Source: Blattamonas nauphoetae
Taxonomy: Eukaryota; Preaxostyla; Oxymonadida
Assembly (NCBI GenBank): GCA_033064195.1
Contig: JARBJD010000254.1
Span: 1-64,000 of the forward strand
Direction of reading: 5' to 3'
Length of the DNA stretch: 64,000 bases
Shown here: piece by piece, positions 9,935 through 20,317 of the stretch
Numbering within the stretch: position 1 is the first letter of the stretch
How the letters are laid out: every line of letters begins with the position of its first letter
Translations under genes and position numbers: made by a program
The notes under the pieces: model-generated
What the model was told of the DNA's origin: nothing
Database searches by the model: none
What the model saw: only the letters and a program-made list of their open reading frames with translations

Positions 9935-11794
9935 ATGAACTCGCATATAACACATCTGACAAACAAAAGAACTGGAGCATCATCATTGACTGGAAATACC
10001 ACTGGAAGGATAGAATACACGAGAGATGACATGGGTCAAATTCAACAACAACTCAGGTCCGCACATTTCATTAATTACCTAATGAATGATGGGGCACACA
10101 GTACTTCGATTCAGGAGTTGAAACCATCAGAGAATGCACGCTTCTACACGGGACAAGAGATAATCATTCCGTTGACTGGTAATCAGGACATTTGTCAAAT
10201 TGATGATTCATTCATTACGTTCACAATGACAGCAACATTGAAACTCAATAATTGGCAAACTACAGCTGGTAAAATTGGATCGTACATGAATGAGAGAATA
10301 TTCATTTTCGTTGGACTCAAGCATTCGGCATCAATCTTTCGTGACCTTACTGTTCTTCACAACAATCAGAGAATCATCAGCACAACAAACAATGACGTTT
10401 CAATGGAGTCTCACATCTACAATATGATAAAACCGAAGAGTCAATTGGAGAATCGAAAACATTGTCACACACCTTGGAAAAACGCATGGGAGCATGATGA
10501 ATCTGTAGCTGGTGTCTATATTCCACTTTCTGATTTTACAACAACATCTGGAACAGGGGTGTTTCAAGACACAATTGATGTGCCAATTCGCGTGTCGATT
10601 AATCTTGAAGATCTTCTGATTTTCTCAGGAATGACTGACTATCCAAAATGTCTCTTTGGTGATTTGAAATTGAGTGTGCACATGAATGAGGATGCGTTTG
10701 TTTGTTGTTCTGTTAATCCTGAACTCACTTTGAAAGATACACTATCATCACTCGTAACTGGAACAGCAGCAGCTCCAACGATTAAAGCAGCAATTCTCAA
10801 TTGCATTCAACATCGTCCATATTTCTTAAATAATCTTGTCACCTCATGCACAAAGAACTTCGTTCAAATTGGTCAATCATTTCAGCAACCAACAGTTACA
10901 AAAGACATTGTTTGTTCAACAGCCAATGTCGTGACAACAGAACCTGAATTTGTCGATCAATACATCTCATTAAACATCACAAACTATCGGATTGATGATG
11001 TGTATTGTATGAGTGCTGGATACAAAATGAAAGATGATGCAATAAAGAAACTCATGGTGATGTATCAGGATCGTCCTGGAACAATTCCAGCAGAGAAGAT
11101 CTCATTCTATCCATTTCAGAAGACACCAACGGCAACAGGAATTGATTGTACTCAGCAAATGGTTGTTGTGAATGCAAAGGACATTATGCTTCTCTTCCGT
11201 CATTACGACAATGAAGTCACTTGCTTCCACAATCCAATGCAGAAGAACATCCAAGTGACTTTACAAAACAGGTATTATCCAGAACAACCAACGACAACTA
11301 TTGGAGCTCGCTTCTATCAGTTCGCATTATCGACTCTCAATCTCGATTCGTACCTAGCTGTTCCTGATGATTTGGAGCGATCACTGACGGATTCTCTCGT
11401 TGAAGAGAAACTCACTGGTGACGGAACATATCCAAATGAAACAATGACACGAGTTCGTCCAGTTCATGACAATACTGACTTCCTTCTGTGCTTCCCAACT
11501 CAACGTAGTGGATGTCCAACAAACTGCAATGATTCCATCAGTTCAAAAGGAAACACTGCGGTCACTTTGAGATCGCATCCAATCTATCAGGGTATTCTTG
11601 ACACATACTACAATGTTTACAACCCAAGTCAAAGTGGAGGTGATATGACAACATTTACTCATCCTCCAGCACCGATTCTAGCAACCACTGCAACCACATG
11701 GTGGGTACTACGATACAGCAATGGTGAACCAAAAGTTGAGTACTATCCGAATCACACATTGAAAGCGTTGCATAAAGATTTAGGAATCATGTAG
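9935..11794 (+). CDS. Polinton capsid-like protein (probable major capsid protein)
   Basis: 619 residues from the ATG at the end of the motif 9914-9937; the longest structural gene. Rich in beta-forming residues throughout, no membrane helix, size right for a double jelly-roll major capsid protein. The next gene is a divergent homologue: both share the blocks G(D/N)LKLSVH / GNLRLRFH, a closing PPAPILA / PPPPILA and W-x-L-x-Y/W near the end. The double jelly-roll call rests on size, place and composition, not on a diagnostic motif. No break seen. Confidence 0.65.
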   Translation: MNSHITHLTNKRTGASSLTGNTTGRIEYTRDDMGQIQQQLRSAHFINYLMNDGAHSTSIQELKPSENARFYTGQEIIIPLTGNQDICQIDDSFITFTMTATLKLNNWQTTAGKIGSYMNERIFIFVGLKHSASIFRDLTVLHNNQRIISTTNNDVSMESHIYNMIKPKSQLENRKHCHTPWKNAWEHDESVAGVYIPLSDFTTTSGTGVFQDTIDVPIRVSINLEDLLIFSGMTDYPKCLFGDLKLSVHMNEDAFVCCSVNPELTLKDTLSSLVTGTAAAPTIKAAILNCIQHRPYFLNNLVTSCTKNFVQIGQSFQQPTVTKDIVCSTANVVTTEPEFVDQYISLNITNYRIDDVYCMSAGYKMKDDAIKKLMVMYQDRPGTIPAEKISFYPFQKTPTATGIDCTQQMVVVNAKDIMLLFRHYDNEVTCFHNPMQKNIQVTLQNRYYPEQPTTTIGARFYQFALSTLNLDSYLAVPDDLERSLTDSLVEEKLTGDGTYPNETMTRVRPVHDNTDFLLCFPTQRSGCPTNCNDSISSKGNTAVTLRSHPIYQGILDTYYNVYNPSQSGGDMTTFTHPPAPILATTATTWWVLRYSNGEPKVEYYPNHTLKALHKDLGIM

Positions 11795-11878
11795 AGACTC
11801 TCATCGAGGGTTCGAAGCCTCTGGCGAGACAAAACAGTAAAAGAAATTATTGATATTGTATTTTTTATTTTTCTATAA

Positions 11879-13566
11879 ATGAGAAGTATCAGATCAAATC
11901 AATCCAAACCAACATCGACATTAATTGAGCAAATTGAAGTGCAATCATATCTGCCAAAACAATGGGATTCAGAACCTCACATCTACTCCATCCAAGAAGT
12001 ACATCCAACCAATCCTCCCATGCCATGTAGAATTGGAGATGAGATTGAAGTTCCACTGTGCTATGACGGTCATGATGTGACTGAGTTTGCGAAGAGTCAT
12101 TTGCGTATCGATCTAACTGTTACTGTTCCTTTTTACCAGCCATTCGATGGAGCTAAATTTGGGATGATTGGACAATATGGAATGTTCTACGGATATAAAT
12201 CATCATCAGATGCAATTCGAGACATGAGACTCGTCGACAGTAAAGGAAACATCATTGACAATTCACTACAGAATAATCATGTTCACGAATCATTTCTGTA
12301 TCACACTTTCAAGTCTTTTGAAGAGAAAAACAACATGAAGCATTGCTACAGTCTTTTGAAAATGTTCAGAGAATGGATCCAAGCGTGTGTGGATTCTATT
12401 TTGTTCCAACACTCAATGGAAACAAAGCACCTTTCACCGCGACAATTCCACTGGTTATTCCATTTGTGAACCTCCTCCCATTGAGTACCTTTGATCAGTA
12501 TCCTAATTCCATCTTTGGCAATTTACGTTTGAGATTTCACTTGACAACAGATTCACTTGTGTATTGTCCCGTTCGAGTTTCAACTGTTGTTAGAAAAACA
12601 CTTGAGGTGGTCAGAGATCTATTTCCAGACAAAAATATTACTACTATAGTTGATCAAGATGGAATGCATCAACTGGGTGAGAATGAATACTCCACTCTGA
12701 CACAAGAATTTACCCAAATTGGAAATCCAGTGATTCAATACGATCAAACTGCTCATCATACAGCCACAACTGTTAATGAGGTTAGAACGAAGGTATCCAC
12801 TTCAACTGTCTGGTCTTCATCAGTGGATAAAGTCACATCAGTTTGCTACGGATATCAAATCACTGATGCAACGAAACAATCCCTCTTCAACACATATTCC
12901 AAAACTGTTTATGTCCTGAAAGCAGAAAGAATTGACACACAGTCATTTCAATCACAAGCGACTGCAATGGGAGTGAGATCAAACATCAGCATCAAACTCA
13001 ACAATCTTATGAATCTAATGTGCTTATTCCCAGAAAGACCAAATGAATGTACAGTCTTCAGAAATCCTCATTATGTTGGCTTATTCGAAATGCTTGGATC
13101 CAACTTTCCCAATTTCCCAATGTCAACGATATCACCTGAGTTCTATCAAATGATGATGGTGAATGGTGACTTCATTGGTTGTTCCGCAACGGAAGAGTTT
13201 GAAAATTCAATTTGTATGTCACGTATTGCTAGCCACAATGGAGGGTCGTTTAAGAGAACTAGAGCAGTAACGGATGCAACTTCATTCACATTCATGGTTC
13301 CAACAGATCGAAGTGAAATCGCTGGTGGTGAAGAAGGTATCTCAACAGCAGAATCAGTGAATATCGTCTACAGAGGTTCACCAATCAATCAGGGAGAACT
13401 TGATCCATATTTCACATCAACTCCAGAAGGTCCTCCTCCACCCATTTTGGCATTACATCAAGCTACATATTGGCTGTTCTGGATTGAGAATGGACAACCA
13501 CGAGTGCGATATGTCATTGATCGTCGACTCCAAGAAGCCTATGAAGAAGTGAAGAGAGGATATTAA
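11879..13566 (+). pseudogene. Second Polinton capsid-like paralogue (fossil)
   Basis: About 560 codons, preceded by its own start motif (11859-11881) and by only 84 bp after the previous gene. Its ending (PPPPILALHQATYWLFW) and its GNLRLRFH block match the upstream capsid-like gene, so the pair arose by duplication. Slightly shorter than its partner. It is broken, with about one break. It could be a second capsid subunit or a vertex protein. Confidence 0.6.
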
Positions 13567-13604
13567 GAATCAAATATGATATTTTATTTTTGTAGAAAAC
13601 AAAG

Positions 13605-14015
13605 ATGGTGAAACGCTATTTCTCAATTCAGAATTCTCACACTGCTCAACTTCCTCCAGATTTTACCAATTCCAGAAACCAAAAATATGTTCACTTTCTT
13701 GACTGTAAACTCATTCATGTGAAGGAAGAGATTAGTGATGGATCGACTGTCATTTCAAAGGATATTCCTCAGCACATCACAATCCATGGTGATTGGATCC
13801 AGACTGATGCATTCAATGACTCGTTTGTTGCTTTCTGTAACGAACAGATTGCGAAGCGAAAGAAGTGGGAATTAACTACTCGACAATCAATTGTGAAGAT
13901 CTGGTTCAAAGACAGTTCTGGTGAACCAATCGAGATGAAAACTAAAGAGTTAATCAATGGAAAAATAATCAAGGAGTATTATGAATTTCTGGTTGATCTC
14001 ATGTTGGAATATTAG
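13605..14015 (+). CDS. Polinton 136-residue protein, unrecognised
   Basis: ATG at 13605 follows the motif at 13581-13607. Mixed alpha/beta composition, several Trp and His, no membrane segment; last codons overlap tail to tail with the S74-type gene on the minus strand. Could be a small penton or cement protein by position, but nothing in the sequence proves it. Confidence 0.55.
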   Translation: MVKRYFSIQNSHTAQLPPDFTNSRNQKYVHFLDCKLIHVKEEISDGSTVISKDIPQHITIHGDWIQTDAFNDSFVAFCNEQIAKRKKWELTTRQSIVKIWFKDSSGEPIEMKTKELINGKIIKEYYEFLVDLMLEY

Positions 14016-15062
14016 TCATTGTTTCGATCAGGGAATTATATTTTTGGATCAGTTCATTGATGAGTGTCTGTTGTTGTCCAACAATAGAGCATAATTCCTG
14101 AATGGCTTTCACACAGAAGCAAGAAAGTTCTGCATAATCAACTTGGAGACAATCTGGATTGGAATCATTCACGACTTCCGGAAATATTTCTTGGATCTGT
14201 TGTGCAATCACACCAATGTGTTTCTTCTCACTTTCCTTCTTCAGACATTCACATTTCTCTTTGCAGTTCTTCAAGTGTTCTTCATCAGTCTCATTCTCTA
14301 TTTGCTTTGTCACTTTGTTAATCTTCGAGTCAAATGTGTTGAACTGGTACTGCACAATTTCCACTTTATTCAATTGTTCAAGAACATCGGGATATGGTTC
14401 AATATTTCTTTTCACTCTTCTGTCTGACAGTTGAGAAAAACTTCCTGTTGTGGATATTGAAAACACTCCTGAACCTGTGTCCTCATCGTAGTAATACAAA
14501 GCTGGTGAGTCACAGGGAGACCACATAATTATGCCATCACCATTGAACTGAATTCCTGAAGTTTCTGAAAGCGATTGTGAAATTGAAATGCCAGACTTAA
14601 ATGTTGAAGCTGGATATGTTCCAGGATACTTCGGAAGTGATCCCTCTGATATGTTCCACTTCGCTCCATTCACATTGATCAATCCTCCAATTGTTGGTGT
14701 TGTAATACCAGCTGAACAAGTGATTGATCCATTTGTGCTGACTACTTTTGGATTGAAGATATCGCTGACTTGTGTGCTTCTGTTGTCTTCTGTAGTGTGT
14801 CTATCACTGCTGCATTCTCGTTGGTCGTCGAGAGATTATGATCAATCATTCTCTCAATCATTTGTGAATTGTATTTTTGTCGATTCATTTCTGTTTGCTC
14901 TTTCATTGAAATTAAAATTCTTGTTTCCCTCATGAACATACGTCACCGGCACATTATTTCTGACATACTCAGAGACTAGCGAACAGTTCTCTTCTTTCAT
15001 TGATTCAATTAATGCTTGTTCTGAACATACTCGACGTCTTTCGTTGTACATCTCAGTTGGAT
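13999..15062 (-). pseudogene. Polinton fibre-like protein with Peptidase_S74 chaperone end (fossil)
   Basis: The C-terminal part (13999-14682) has the S74/intramolecular chaperone signature: SDRRVKRNIEPYPD, then KHIGVIAQQIQEIFPEVV, DYAELSCFCVKAIQEL and a closing coiled coil. Known: this domain trims and folds trimeric phage and viral tail fibres. Upstream on the same strand are low-complexity pieces to about 15,062, where a DNA transposon cuts the gene. The gene is broken, with a few breaks and a missing front. It likely encoded a host-attachment fibre. Confidence 0.75.
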
Positions 15063-15740
15063 TAGGCATGGCTGACCGGCACTGACCGGTCAGTTTTCAT
15101 CGAAAAGTACTGACGGTCACTGACCGGAGAAATATCGGAACCCATAATCGAGATGTACCATTTCTCCGAGGTGGCTTTTGTTGAAACCGAAATTCGAATC
15201 AATTACACGATTCTTCACATTATTACATCGAATTAACCATTATTGAATCATTCTCACTTCAATGAAGCTGTTTCACTCATATTTTAAGACATTTCTTGCC
15301 GGAATGATGTCAAAAACAGTAATGGGCATGTGATCGATTGAGATTCAGGACACATCAATTCGTTTTATTTAAACATGTCATCAATATGAAAGTTATATTT
15401 GGAATATTTCTTGAAATTTGACTTACATTGTTTTTGAAGTCTCCCAAGAGTCAAAGAATGTAATTTTGTATTAACCAAATCAACTGTGAGATCGCTCGAT
15501 TTAGGCATGATAATGTTCATCTAATTCTCTCAGTGATTTCTGAAAAGGTCCAAAAATGAAGAAAAATACGAATATGACTCTCCAAATGTCACTTTATCTT
15601 TGAAACACTTTCTGTCTCCTTCCTTCTCATCTCAAACCACGAGATCGCAGCTTCTCCTCCAAAATGAACGCAACATGATGAATTACACCCTCCCACACGT
15701 GAAAACTCAGTCCAAAAGGCGGTTCTTCGTTTTCAATCAG

Positions 15741-16629
15741 CAGTCACGGACAAAAGTAAGTGGCCACCCTTGCCTGGATTTATGAACAGGTGGTTTTTTC
15801 TGATTTTTTCATAAACACCTCACAACAATGGAAGAACACAATTTTTCGAATATAAAACAAAAAGAGTGTGGTGAAGTGAAAATCGAGATGAGCGAATGGA
15901 TCAAGTTCAGAGGTCAATCCTATTGCGGCAACCTTAACACATCTCCTCTCTCTGGAGGAGGAGATGTGACGAGTGTAGTCTGTCCCTCCACTGAGAACAG
16001 TCTGTCTCCTCTCGTACCTGAGATCTTGTTCGAAATGTGGCGAAAATGTGAGAATCATATCTTTTTTATCCCTCATCAACAATCCTTATATTGATCCCAA
16101 ACGCTCTATCTCCTCTTGGGAATACTGTATCTGTATACATCTGTCAGAGTACTGATAAATCGGGAATGTTCCAATTGTGCTCAAAACGTGCGAATCTCAT
16201 TTTCTCTACACCATGTCACAACATTTGATAAGAAGAGAGAAATTTCATTCTTGGTACCAGTGAAAGCAATTACTGTGTCTAAAAGGATGACGGATGAGGG
16301 ATAAAAAAGATATGATTCTCACATTTTCGCCACATTTCGAACAAGATCTCAGGTACGAGAGGAGACAGACTGTTCTCAGTGGAGGGACAGACTACACTCG
16401 TCACATCTCCTCCTCCAGAGAGAGGAGATGTGTTAAGGTTGCCGCAATAGGATTGACCTCTGAACTTGATCCATTCGCTCATCTCGATTTTCACTTCACC
16501 ACACTCTTTTTGTTTTATATTCGAAAAATTGTGTTCTTCCATTGTTGTGAGGTGTTTATGAAAAAATCAGAAAAAACCACCTGTTCATAAATCCAGGCAA
16601 GGGTGGCCACTTACTTTTGTCCGTGACTG
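15741..16629. mobile_element. Foldback (long inverted repeat) element nested in transposon copy 1
   Basis: 889 bp. Arms 15,741-16,077 and 16,293-16,629 (337 bp each) are inverted copies with no length change between them, around a 215-bp loop. Ends read CAGTCACGGACAAAAGT, like many Tc1/mariner-type termini, and the trinucleotide CAG is repeated on both sides (15,738-15,740 and 16,630-16,632), a likely target duplication. An 80-odd codon open frame is mirrored in both arms simply because the arms are copies. The arm identity points to a recent or gene-converted insertion. Confidence 0.9.
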
Positions 16630-16668
16630 CAGTTCGGCATCAACATCTTTCGGGCTTTCCAATTCTAT

Positions 16669-18330
16669 CTAGAAAGTGATTGAATTTCGGATCCTGTGAA
16701 CAGCATCTAATGATGCAAGCAAAAGAAATGATGTTTTGCCTGTTCCACTCAGCGGAGACTGTTGTGGGAACGGTTCGAAACTTTCCTGGATGGACAACTC
16801 TGTCTTTGGAGTGGAGATATTCTGAGTTGTGAAATATGGGCTTGAAGCATCCTCGATGCGAGTTGGGAGGGTGGGCGAGAGTGCGCTTGTTTCGAAATGC
16901 GGTTTGTTCAAGTTTTTCCATTTTCTGATTGAGGTGGATGGTTGGGAGAGAGAAATGACCACTCTACGCTCTGTCGCATTCAAAAGGGCTTCCGTTTCTT
17001 GATTTTGTTGTGAGGTGGTGTGGTTTTCCCCATCGTCGGGTAAATTTGGGGATCCAACATTCTCACTTTTCCACTCTCCTAATCCAGAAACTAAATGAAG
17101 AAACACCTCGTCAATCCGCTTCCGTTGCTTCTGTTCCACAATCTTGTGTGATTTCTTGTCTGAGCGGGCTGTTTTCGATCGTTCCTTCGCTTCGTGATCA
17201 AGGCGAGCTGTGAGAGAGTCGATTCTGTTTTGTTCCAATGTCACTTTCTTTGGTGATATTTCGTCTGAAGGGAGCACAATTCGCTTTCGGAATGTTGGTT
17301 TCGACTGTTCCTTCTCGTCGCGTTCGTTGTCCAACCGTTCTTTCCGGTTTTTCTTGGTTCCTTCAAGGTACTTCTGTTGTGCGATTTCTTTTTCCATCTT
17401 TTCAGTTAATTCCTGCGAGATTTGTGTGGTGTGATCGCTCCGTGTCCTCACTTCCTGAGCTTCCAGTGTCCCTCGCTTCAACTGTGGAAACGACTCCTGC
17501 GAGAAATCACGATGAGTTGTTCTGACATTTTCAAATTTCTTTTTTCGGCGATGAATGTGGTGATTGTTTTGATTGTTCGTTTGCTGTTCCGGACGTGTGT
17601 GTGGTGTTGTTCATCCGATCTGAAGAGTGAGCTCCTTACAATGGACGTAGTTTCGTTGAGTTGCTTTTCCATACTTCTTTTTTCACTTCTTTCTCCAATT
17701 TCGCTTCTTCTTCTTCTTGTTGTCTTCTCTTCTCTTCCTCTTTCTTCCGCTGTTCTTCGTTTCGTCGTTTGGCGTCTTCATACAGTTTGTTCACAATCTT
17801 TGTCTTTTCCTTTCTGTTATCTGTTTTGTTTTGGAGTTTCGTTCTTCTCTTTTCTCTCGCTGCTTGTTCTCTCTTGTCTCTGATTTCTTCTCCTTGTCGT
17901 GTCAGTCGTCTGATTGCCTCCCGAATTTCTGCTTCTGTTTTTTTTTGTTTGTGGAGACGATTTTGTCGGAACTGGAGGCAGTGGTGGCGTGAATGGATTG
18001 ATGATTTCTCCACCAGCGTCGGGTTGTTGGAGCGGCTTTTGAGGAAGAGGAGCATCAAATTCGGAGTATTCTTCAACTTCCTCTTCTTCATAGCTCTCAT
18101 CTTCCTTTTCCCATTCTGATTCTTCTTCTTCTGTTTGAAGGAATTGTTGATGCATTGCGGTTACTTGGGAAACAAGATGGGAATACAAAGTGTTTGGCAA
18201 ATTATATTTGTCGCAGAATGCATGACAAACAGCCTCCTCTTCCTCGTTCTCATAAAACTGAAGTGTGAAGAGAGGCTGACGAAAAGAGAAACATACAAAG
18301 AGGGTTGCCTTCTCACCACGAATTTGAAGT
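16669..18330 (-). pseudogene. Coiled-coil gene carried by transposon copy 1
   Basis: Reading from right to left: an acidic start (EEEEAVCHAFCDKYNLPNTL near 18,290-18,200; EEEVEEYSEF near 18,080), a Pro-rich part (INPFTPPLPPVPT), a long basic coiled coil (KRRNEEQRKKEEEKRRQQEE near 17,750), and a 270-codon C-terminal part (16,669-17,481) that is Ser/Thr/Lys-rich. Reading frames change several times, in part at intron-like GT...AG stretches (for example a YAG acceptor near 18,280), so it was captured as genomic DNA with introns. Similar in style to axonemal or cytoskeletal coiled-coil proteins; no exact family recognised. Probably no longer functional. Confidence 0.55.
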
Positions 18331-18466
18331 TAATCTGAACATGAATCTCAGCAATTTTGTCATATTCTTGATTAAAACATATAATTTACAAATCAAGAGA
18401 GATCTGACCCTTATACAAATTCTGAGGTGACACTGACCGGCACTTTTGGCCGGTCAGCCATGCCTA

Positions 18467-18746
18467 ATTCACACGTCTCCGAATTGAAGGAAGGAGATTG
18501 TATTCGGTTGGAGATGGACATGAATTGAACTCCTCGAACAGTCCAGTTCTTTGTGAATGAAGAAAACCGTCATTCTTTCTTTCTGAACTTCCACCATCTA
18601 TCAGAATCGGAATTTACCTTTTTGTGTTCGTTCCTTTTTCAGTTCACCGTTTATGGTCAAGGAACATCGTTCAGAATCGACAGAATCACACGACAAACAC
18701 AACCAACTCCAATCGCCCCAGAAATGAGGGAACTCGAATGGTGAAG
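18467..18746 (+). pseudogene. SPRY-domain gene copy A, 5' part missing
   Basis: Only the second half of a SPRY domain is left, starting mid-domain at the right flank of transposon copy 1: SELKEGDCIRLEMDM then TVQFFVNEENRHSF, and, after an intron-sized gap, GQGTSFRIDRITRQTQPTPI and a stop. Compared with copy D there is an in-frame TGA after EMDMN, and the intron before the last exon (31 nt) has AT where the others have a GT donor. Both mark it as a dead copy. Confidence 0.75.
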
Positions 18747-18936
18747 GATCATCGATTATCTTCTCCAAATCGACTTCATTGGTATCTCGTCTCGTCAAAA
18801 ACTGAATGAGGCCCACTCAATTTATCAAAAATCGCAATTATCCCGCAACGGGGTTGTTGAAGGGAAACTAAAGAGTCTTGACGTGATCTAGACACCGCCT
18901 CGCTAATAAGAATCATAGAAACTCAGCCAAATCGTG

Positions 18937-20171
18937 ATGGACAGTGAAGATGACGGTTGGAGGCAACAGTCCTACATGACCGCTTCGTCGGCAGCACATG
19001 GCGCGAGATTGGGGAAGAAACCAGCCTCCCAACAGCGACTCGAAATCAGTCCCCAAAAATCAACGCCTATTCGGGATTCACCCATCATCATTCGACCACC
19101 GCTGGAGCCGCTCCAACCTGAGCTTGATGATGCCCCACTTCTGACCGAAGATTCGCCAGTTCGCAGTTTTCACTCATCGCCGCAGAAGAGCGGACTTGAA
19201 AGCTCAGTCTCGATTCAGAATCCTCTCCTTTCGACAATAACCTCTGACACATTCACAGGACCTCTCCCGACTTCAAACTGGGTGATTCTAGGCCACTTGT
19301 TGATTGGTGGGCATCCGGGATCAAACGCGTCGTGACTTCTGCAGCAAGGCGTGGATATATTTGTGAACACAATGACACCCATCGAAGCCAAGCATGTTCG
19401 GACGAATGTGGGGCAGTACAGCTCAACGCAGTGAAGAAACCGAGGCTCCCCGCATCAGCATTTGCGATGAAGAAGGGGAAGAACTTCTTGAATGACGCAC
19501 AGACAGCGAAAGCGCCGTCAAAAGTGATCATCGCATCGCGAAAATACAGACAGGGTTTAGATGAACTCACCTATCTGCCGTTCCCGATAGCCGATGGGTC
19601 TGCCCCAACGGAGGGAGATTGCTGTGATCTTGTGGAATGGCTGAGCAACGCGATTGTGGAACAAAAGAAGTGTGTGTTCCTCCACTCGTTGGAAAAACAC
19701 GGGCGAGTGGGTCTCCTTGCTGGTCTTGTGCTTGGTTTGCTTCTTTTCCTTTCATTCTTCTCAGCACGTCTGTTTCACGCTGCCCCAACACGAATTCTGT
19801 CGTCCCTTCAACATGCTCACAAATGCCGTGTTGGTTCGCCAAAAGTTGCGTGTCCGAGCACACATGAACAGAAGATGCTCTTGTACAGATTGGCATCGGT
19901 GTTTGACCAGCCCATCACAGAAACACAGCGTCTGCAGAGTTCAGAGAGAATCGCCGCTCGGATCCCGGAAACTGGACTGTCAGTGGGAAAGAAACTGACT
20001 GCGCAACAAACAAGACCACAATCAGTTGCAGTTTATACGAAATCTTCATCACGCGGCAATCGCTTGTCTGACACGATGAACTCGAACGTGTCGATTGTGT
20101 CTGCGCGGAATTTCCCTTTTTCTGCGTCTACTCTGAGCGGATCAAGTCCTCAGACCACCTCATGGCACTAA
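18937..20171 (+). pseudogene. CDKN3-like dual-specificity phosphatase with Ser for the catalytic Cys
   Basis: N-terminal ~115 residues are disordered, Ser/Pro-rich with several SP/TP sites. The phosphatase part begins near NWVILGHLLIGGHPGS; it carries LPFPIADGSAPTEGDCCDLV, closely like the PIADGGTP...CCEIM stretch of CDKN3 (KAP), then the P-loop CVFLHSLEKHGRVG where the family has HCxxGxxR. The Cys is Ser (TCG), so it cannot form the phospho-enzyme. A 30-nt in-frame intron (19,735-19,764) falls after GLVL. The frame changes near 19,307-19,344; a 38-nt GT...AG intron there fits exactly, but a one-base indel is equally possible. So either a pseudophosphatase or a decayed gene. The CDKN3 likeness is from motif memory. 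Confidence 0.6.
19735..19764 (+). other. 30-nt intron in the CDKN3-like gene
   Basis: GTTTGC...TTCTCAG, pyrimidine-rich. Its removal keeps the frame and joins GLVL to ARLFHAAPTRILSSLQ, which restores the helix that follows the P-loop in this phosphatase fold; unspliced, a hydrophobic stretch foreign to the fold would be inserted. Confidence 0.65.
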
Positions 20172-20317
20172 GTCATCATTTTGCTTCACATCACAAGAAA
20201 CTCTTGTTTTCTATTTCATACTGGGTCGATCAAGTTGTTCTCGTTCTGTTTTTTCAGTACACATTTCCATACAGTCAGAACCAACCCTCTGAGTATTGAG
20301 CCCGATCGACTTCTGGA

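Larger units (their letters stand above)
1..15064 (+). mobile_element. Polinton (Maverick) fossil, left end outside window
   Basis: Seen: about 15 kb, more AT-rich than the DNA to its right, with the gene set that defines Polintons: protein-primed family B DNA polymerase pieces, a retroviral-type integrase, an A32/FtsK-like packaging ATPase on the opposite strand, capsid-like proteins and a fibre-like protein. Genes are closely packed with short A/T-rich gaps. No terminal inverted repeat is visible: the left end lies before position 1 and the right end is cut by a DNA transposon starting at 15,065. The element is broken, with roughly ten breaks in all, most of them in the polymerase region; the ATPase and most structural genes still look whole, which suggests a fairly recent insertion. 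Family placement is firm; age is inference. Confidence 0.9.
15065..18464. mobile_element. TA-flanked DNA transposon, copy 1, carrying a coiled-coil gene
   Basis: Ends are inverted: left GGCATGGCTGACCGGCAC at 15,065, right complement ending at 18,464, each flanked by TA. The first ~105 bp and last ~70 bp match copies 2 and 3 (34,261 and 36,235) and hold repeated CTGACCGG/CCGGTCAG units, probable transposase binding sites. No transposase gene inside; instead it holds a host-like coiled-coil gene (minus strand) and a nested foldback element. A non-autonomous, cargo-carrying element is the best reading. TA duplication fits the Tc1/mariner-IS630 group but the ends alone do not prove a superfamily. 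Confidence 0.85.

Noticed and set aside
11803-11835. GGTTCGAAGCCTC, resembling a tRNA B box; a similar string near 4,683
   Set aside because: No cloverleaf can be drawn around either; both lie in gaps or starts of Polinton genes.
15780-16590. Two open frames of 88-100 codons with the same protein in mirror order
   Set aside because: They exist because the foldback arms are inverted copies; no sign of a real product.
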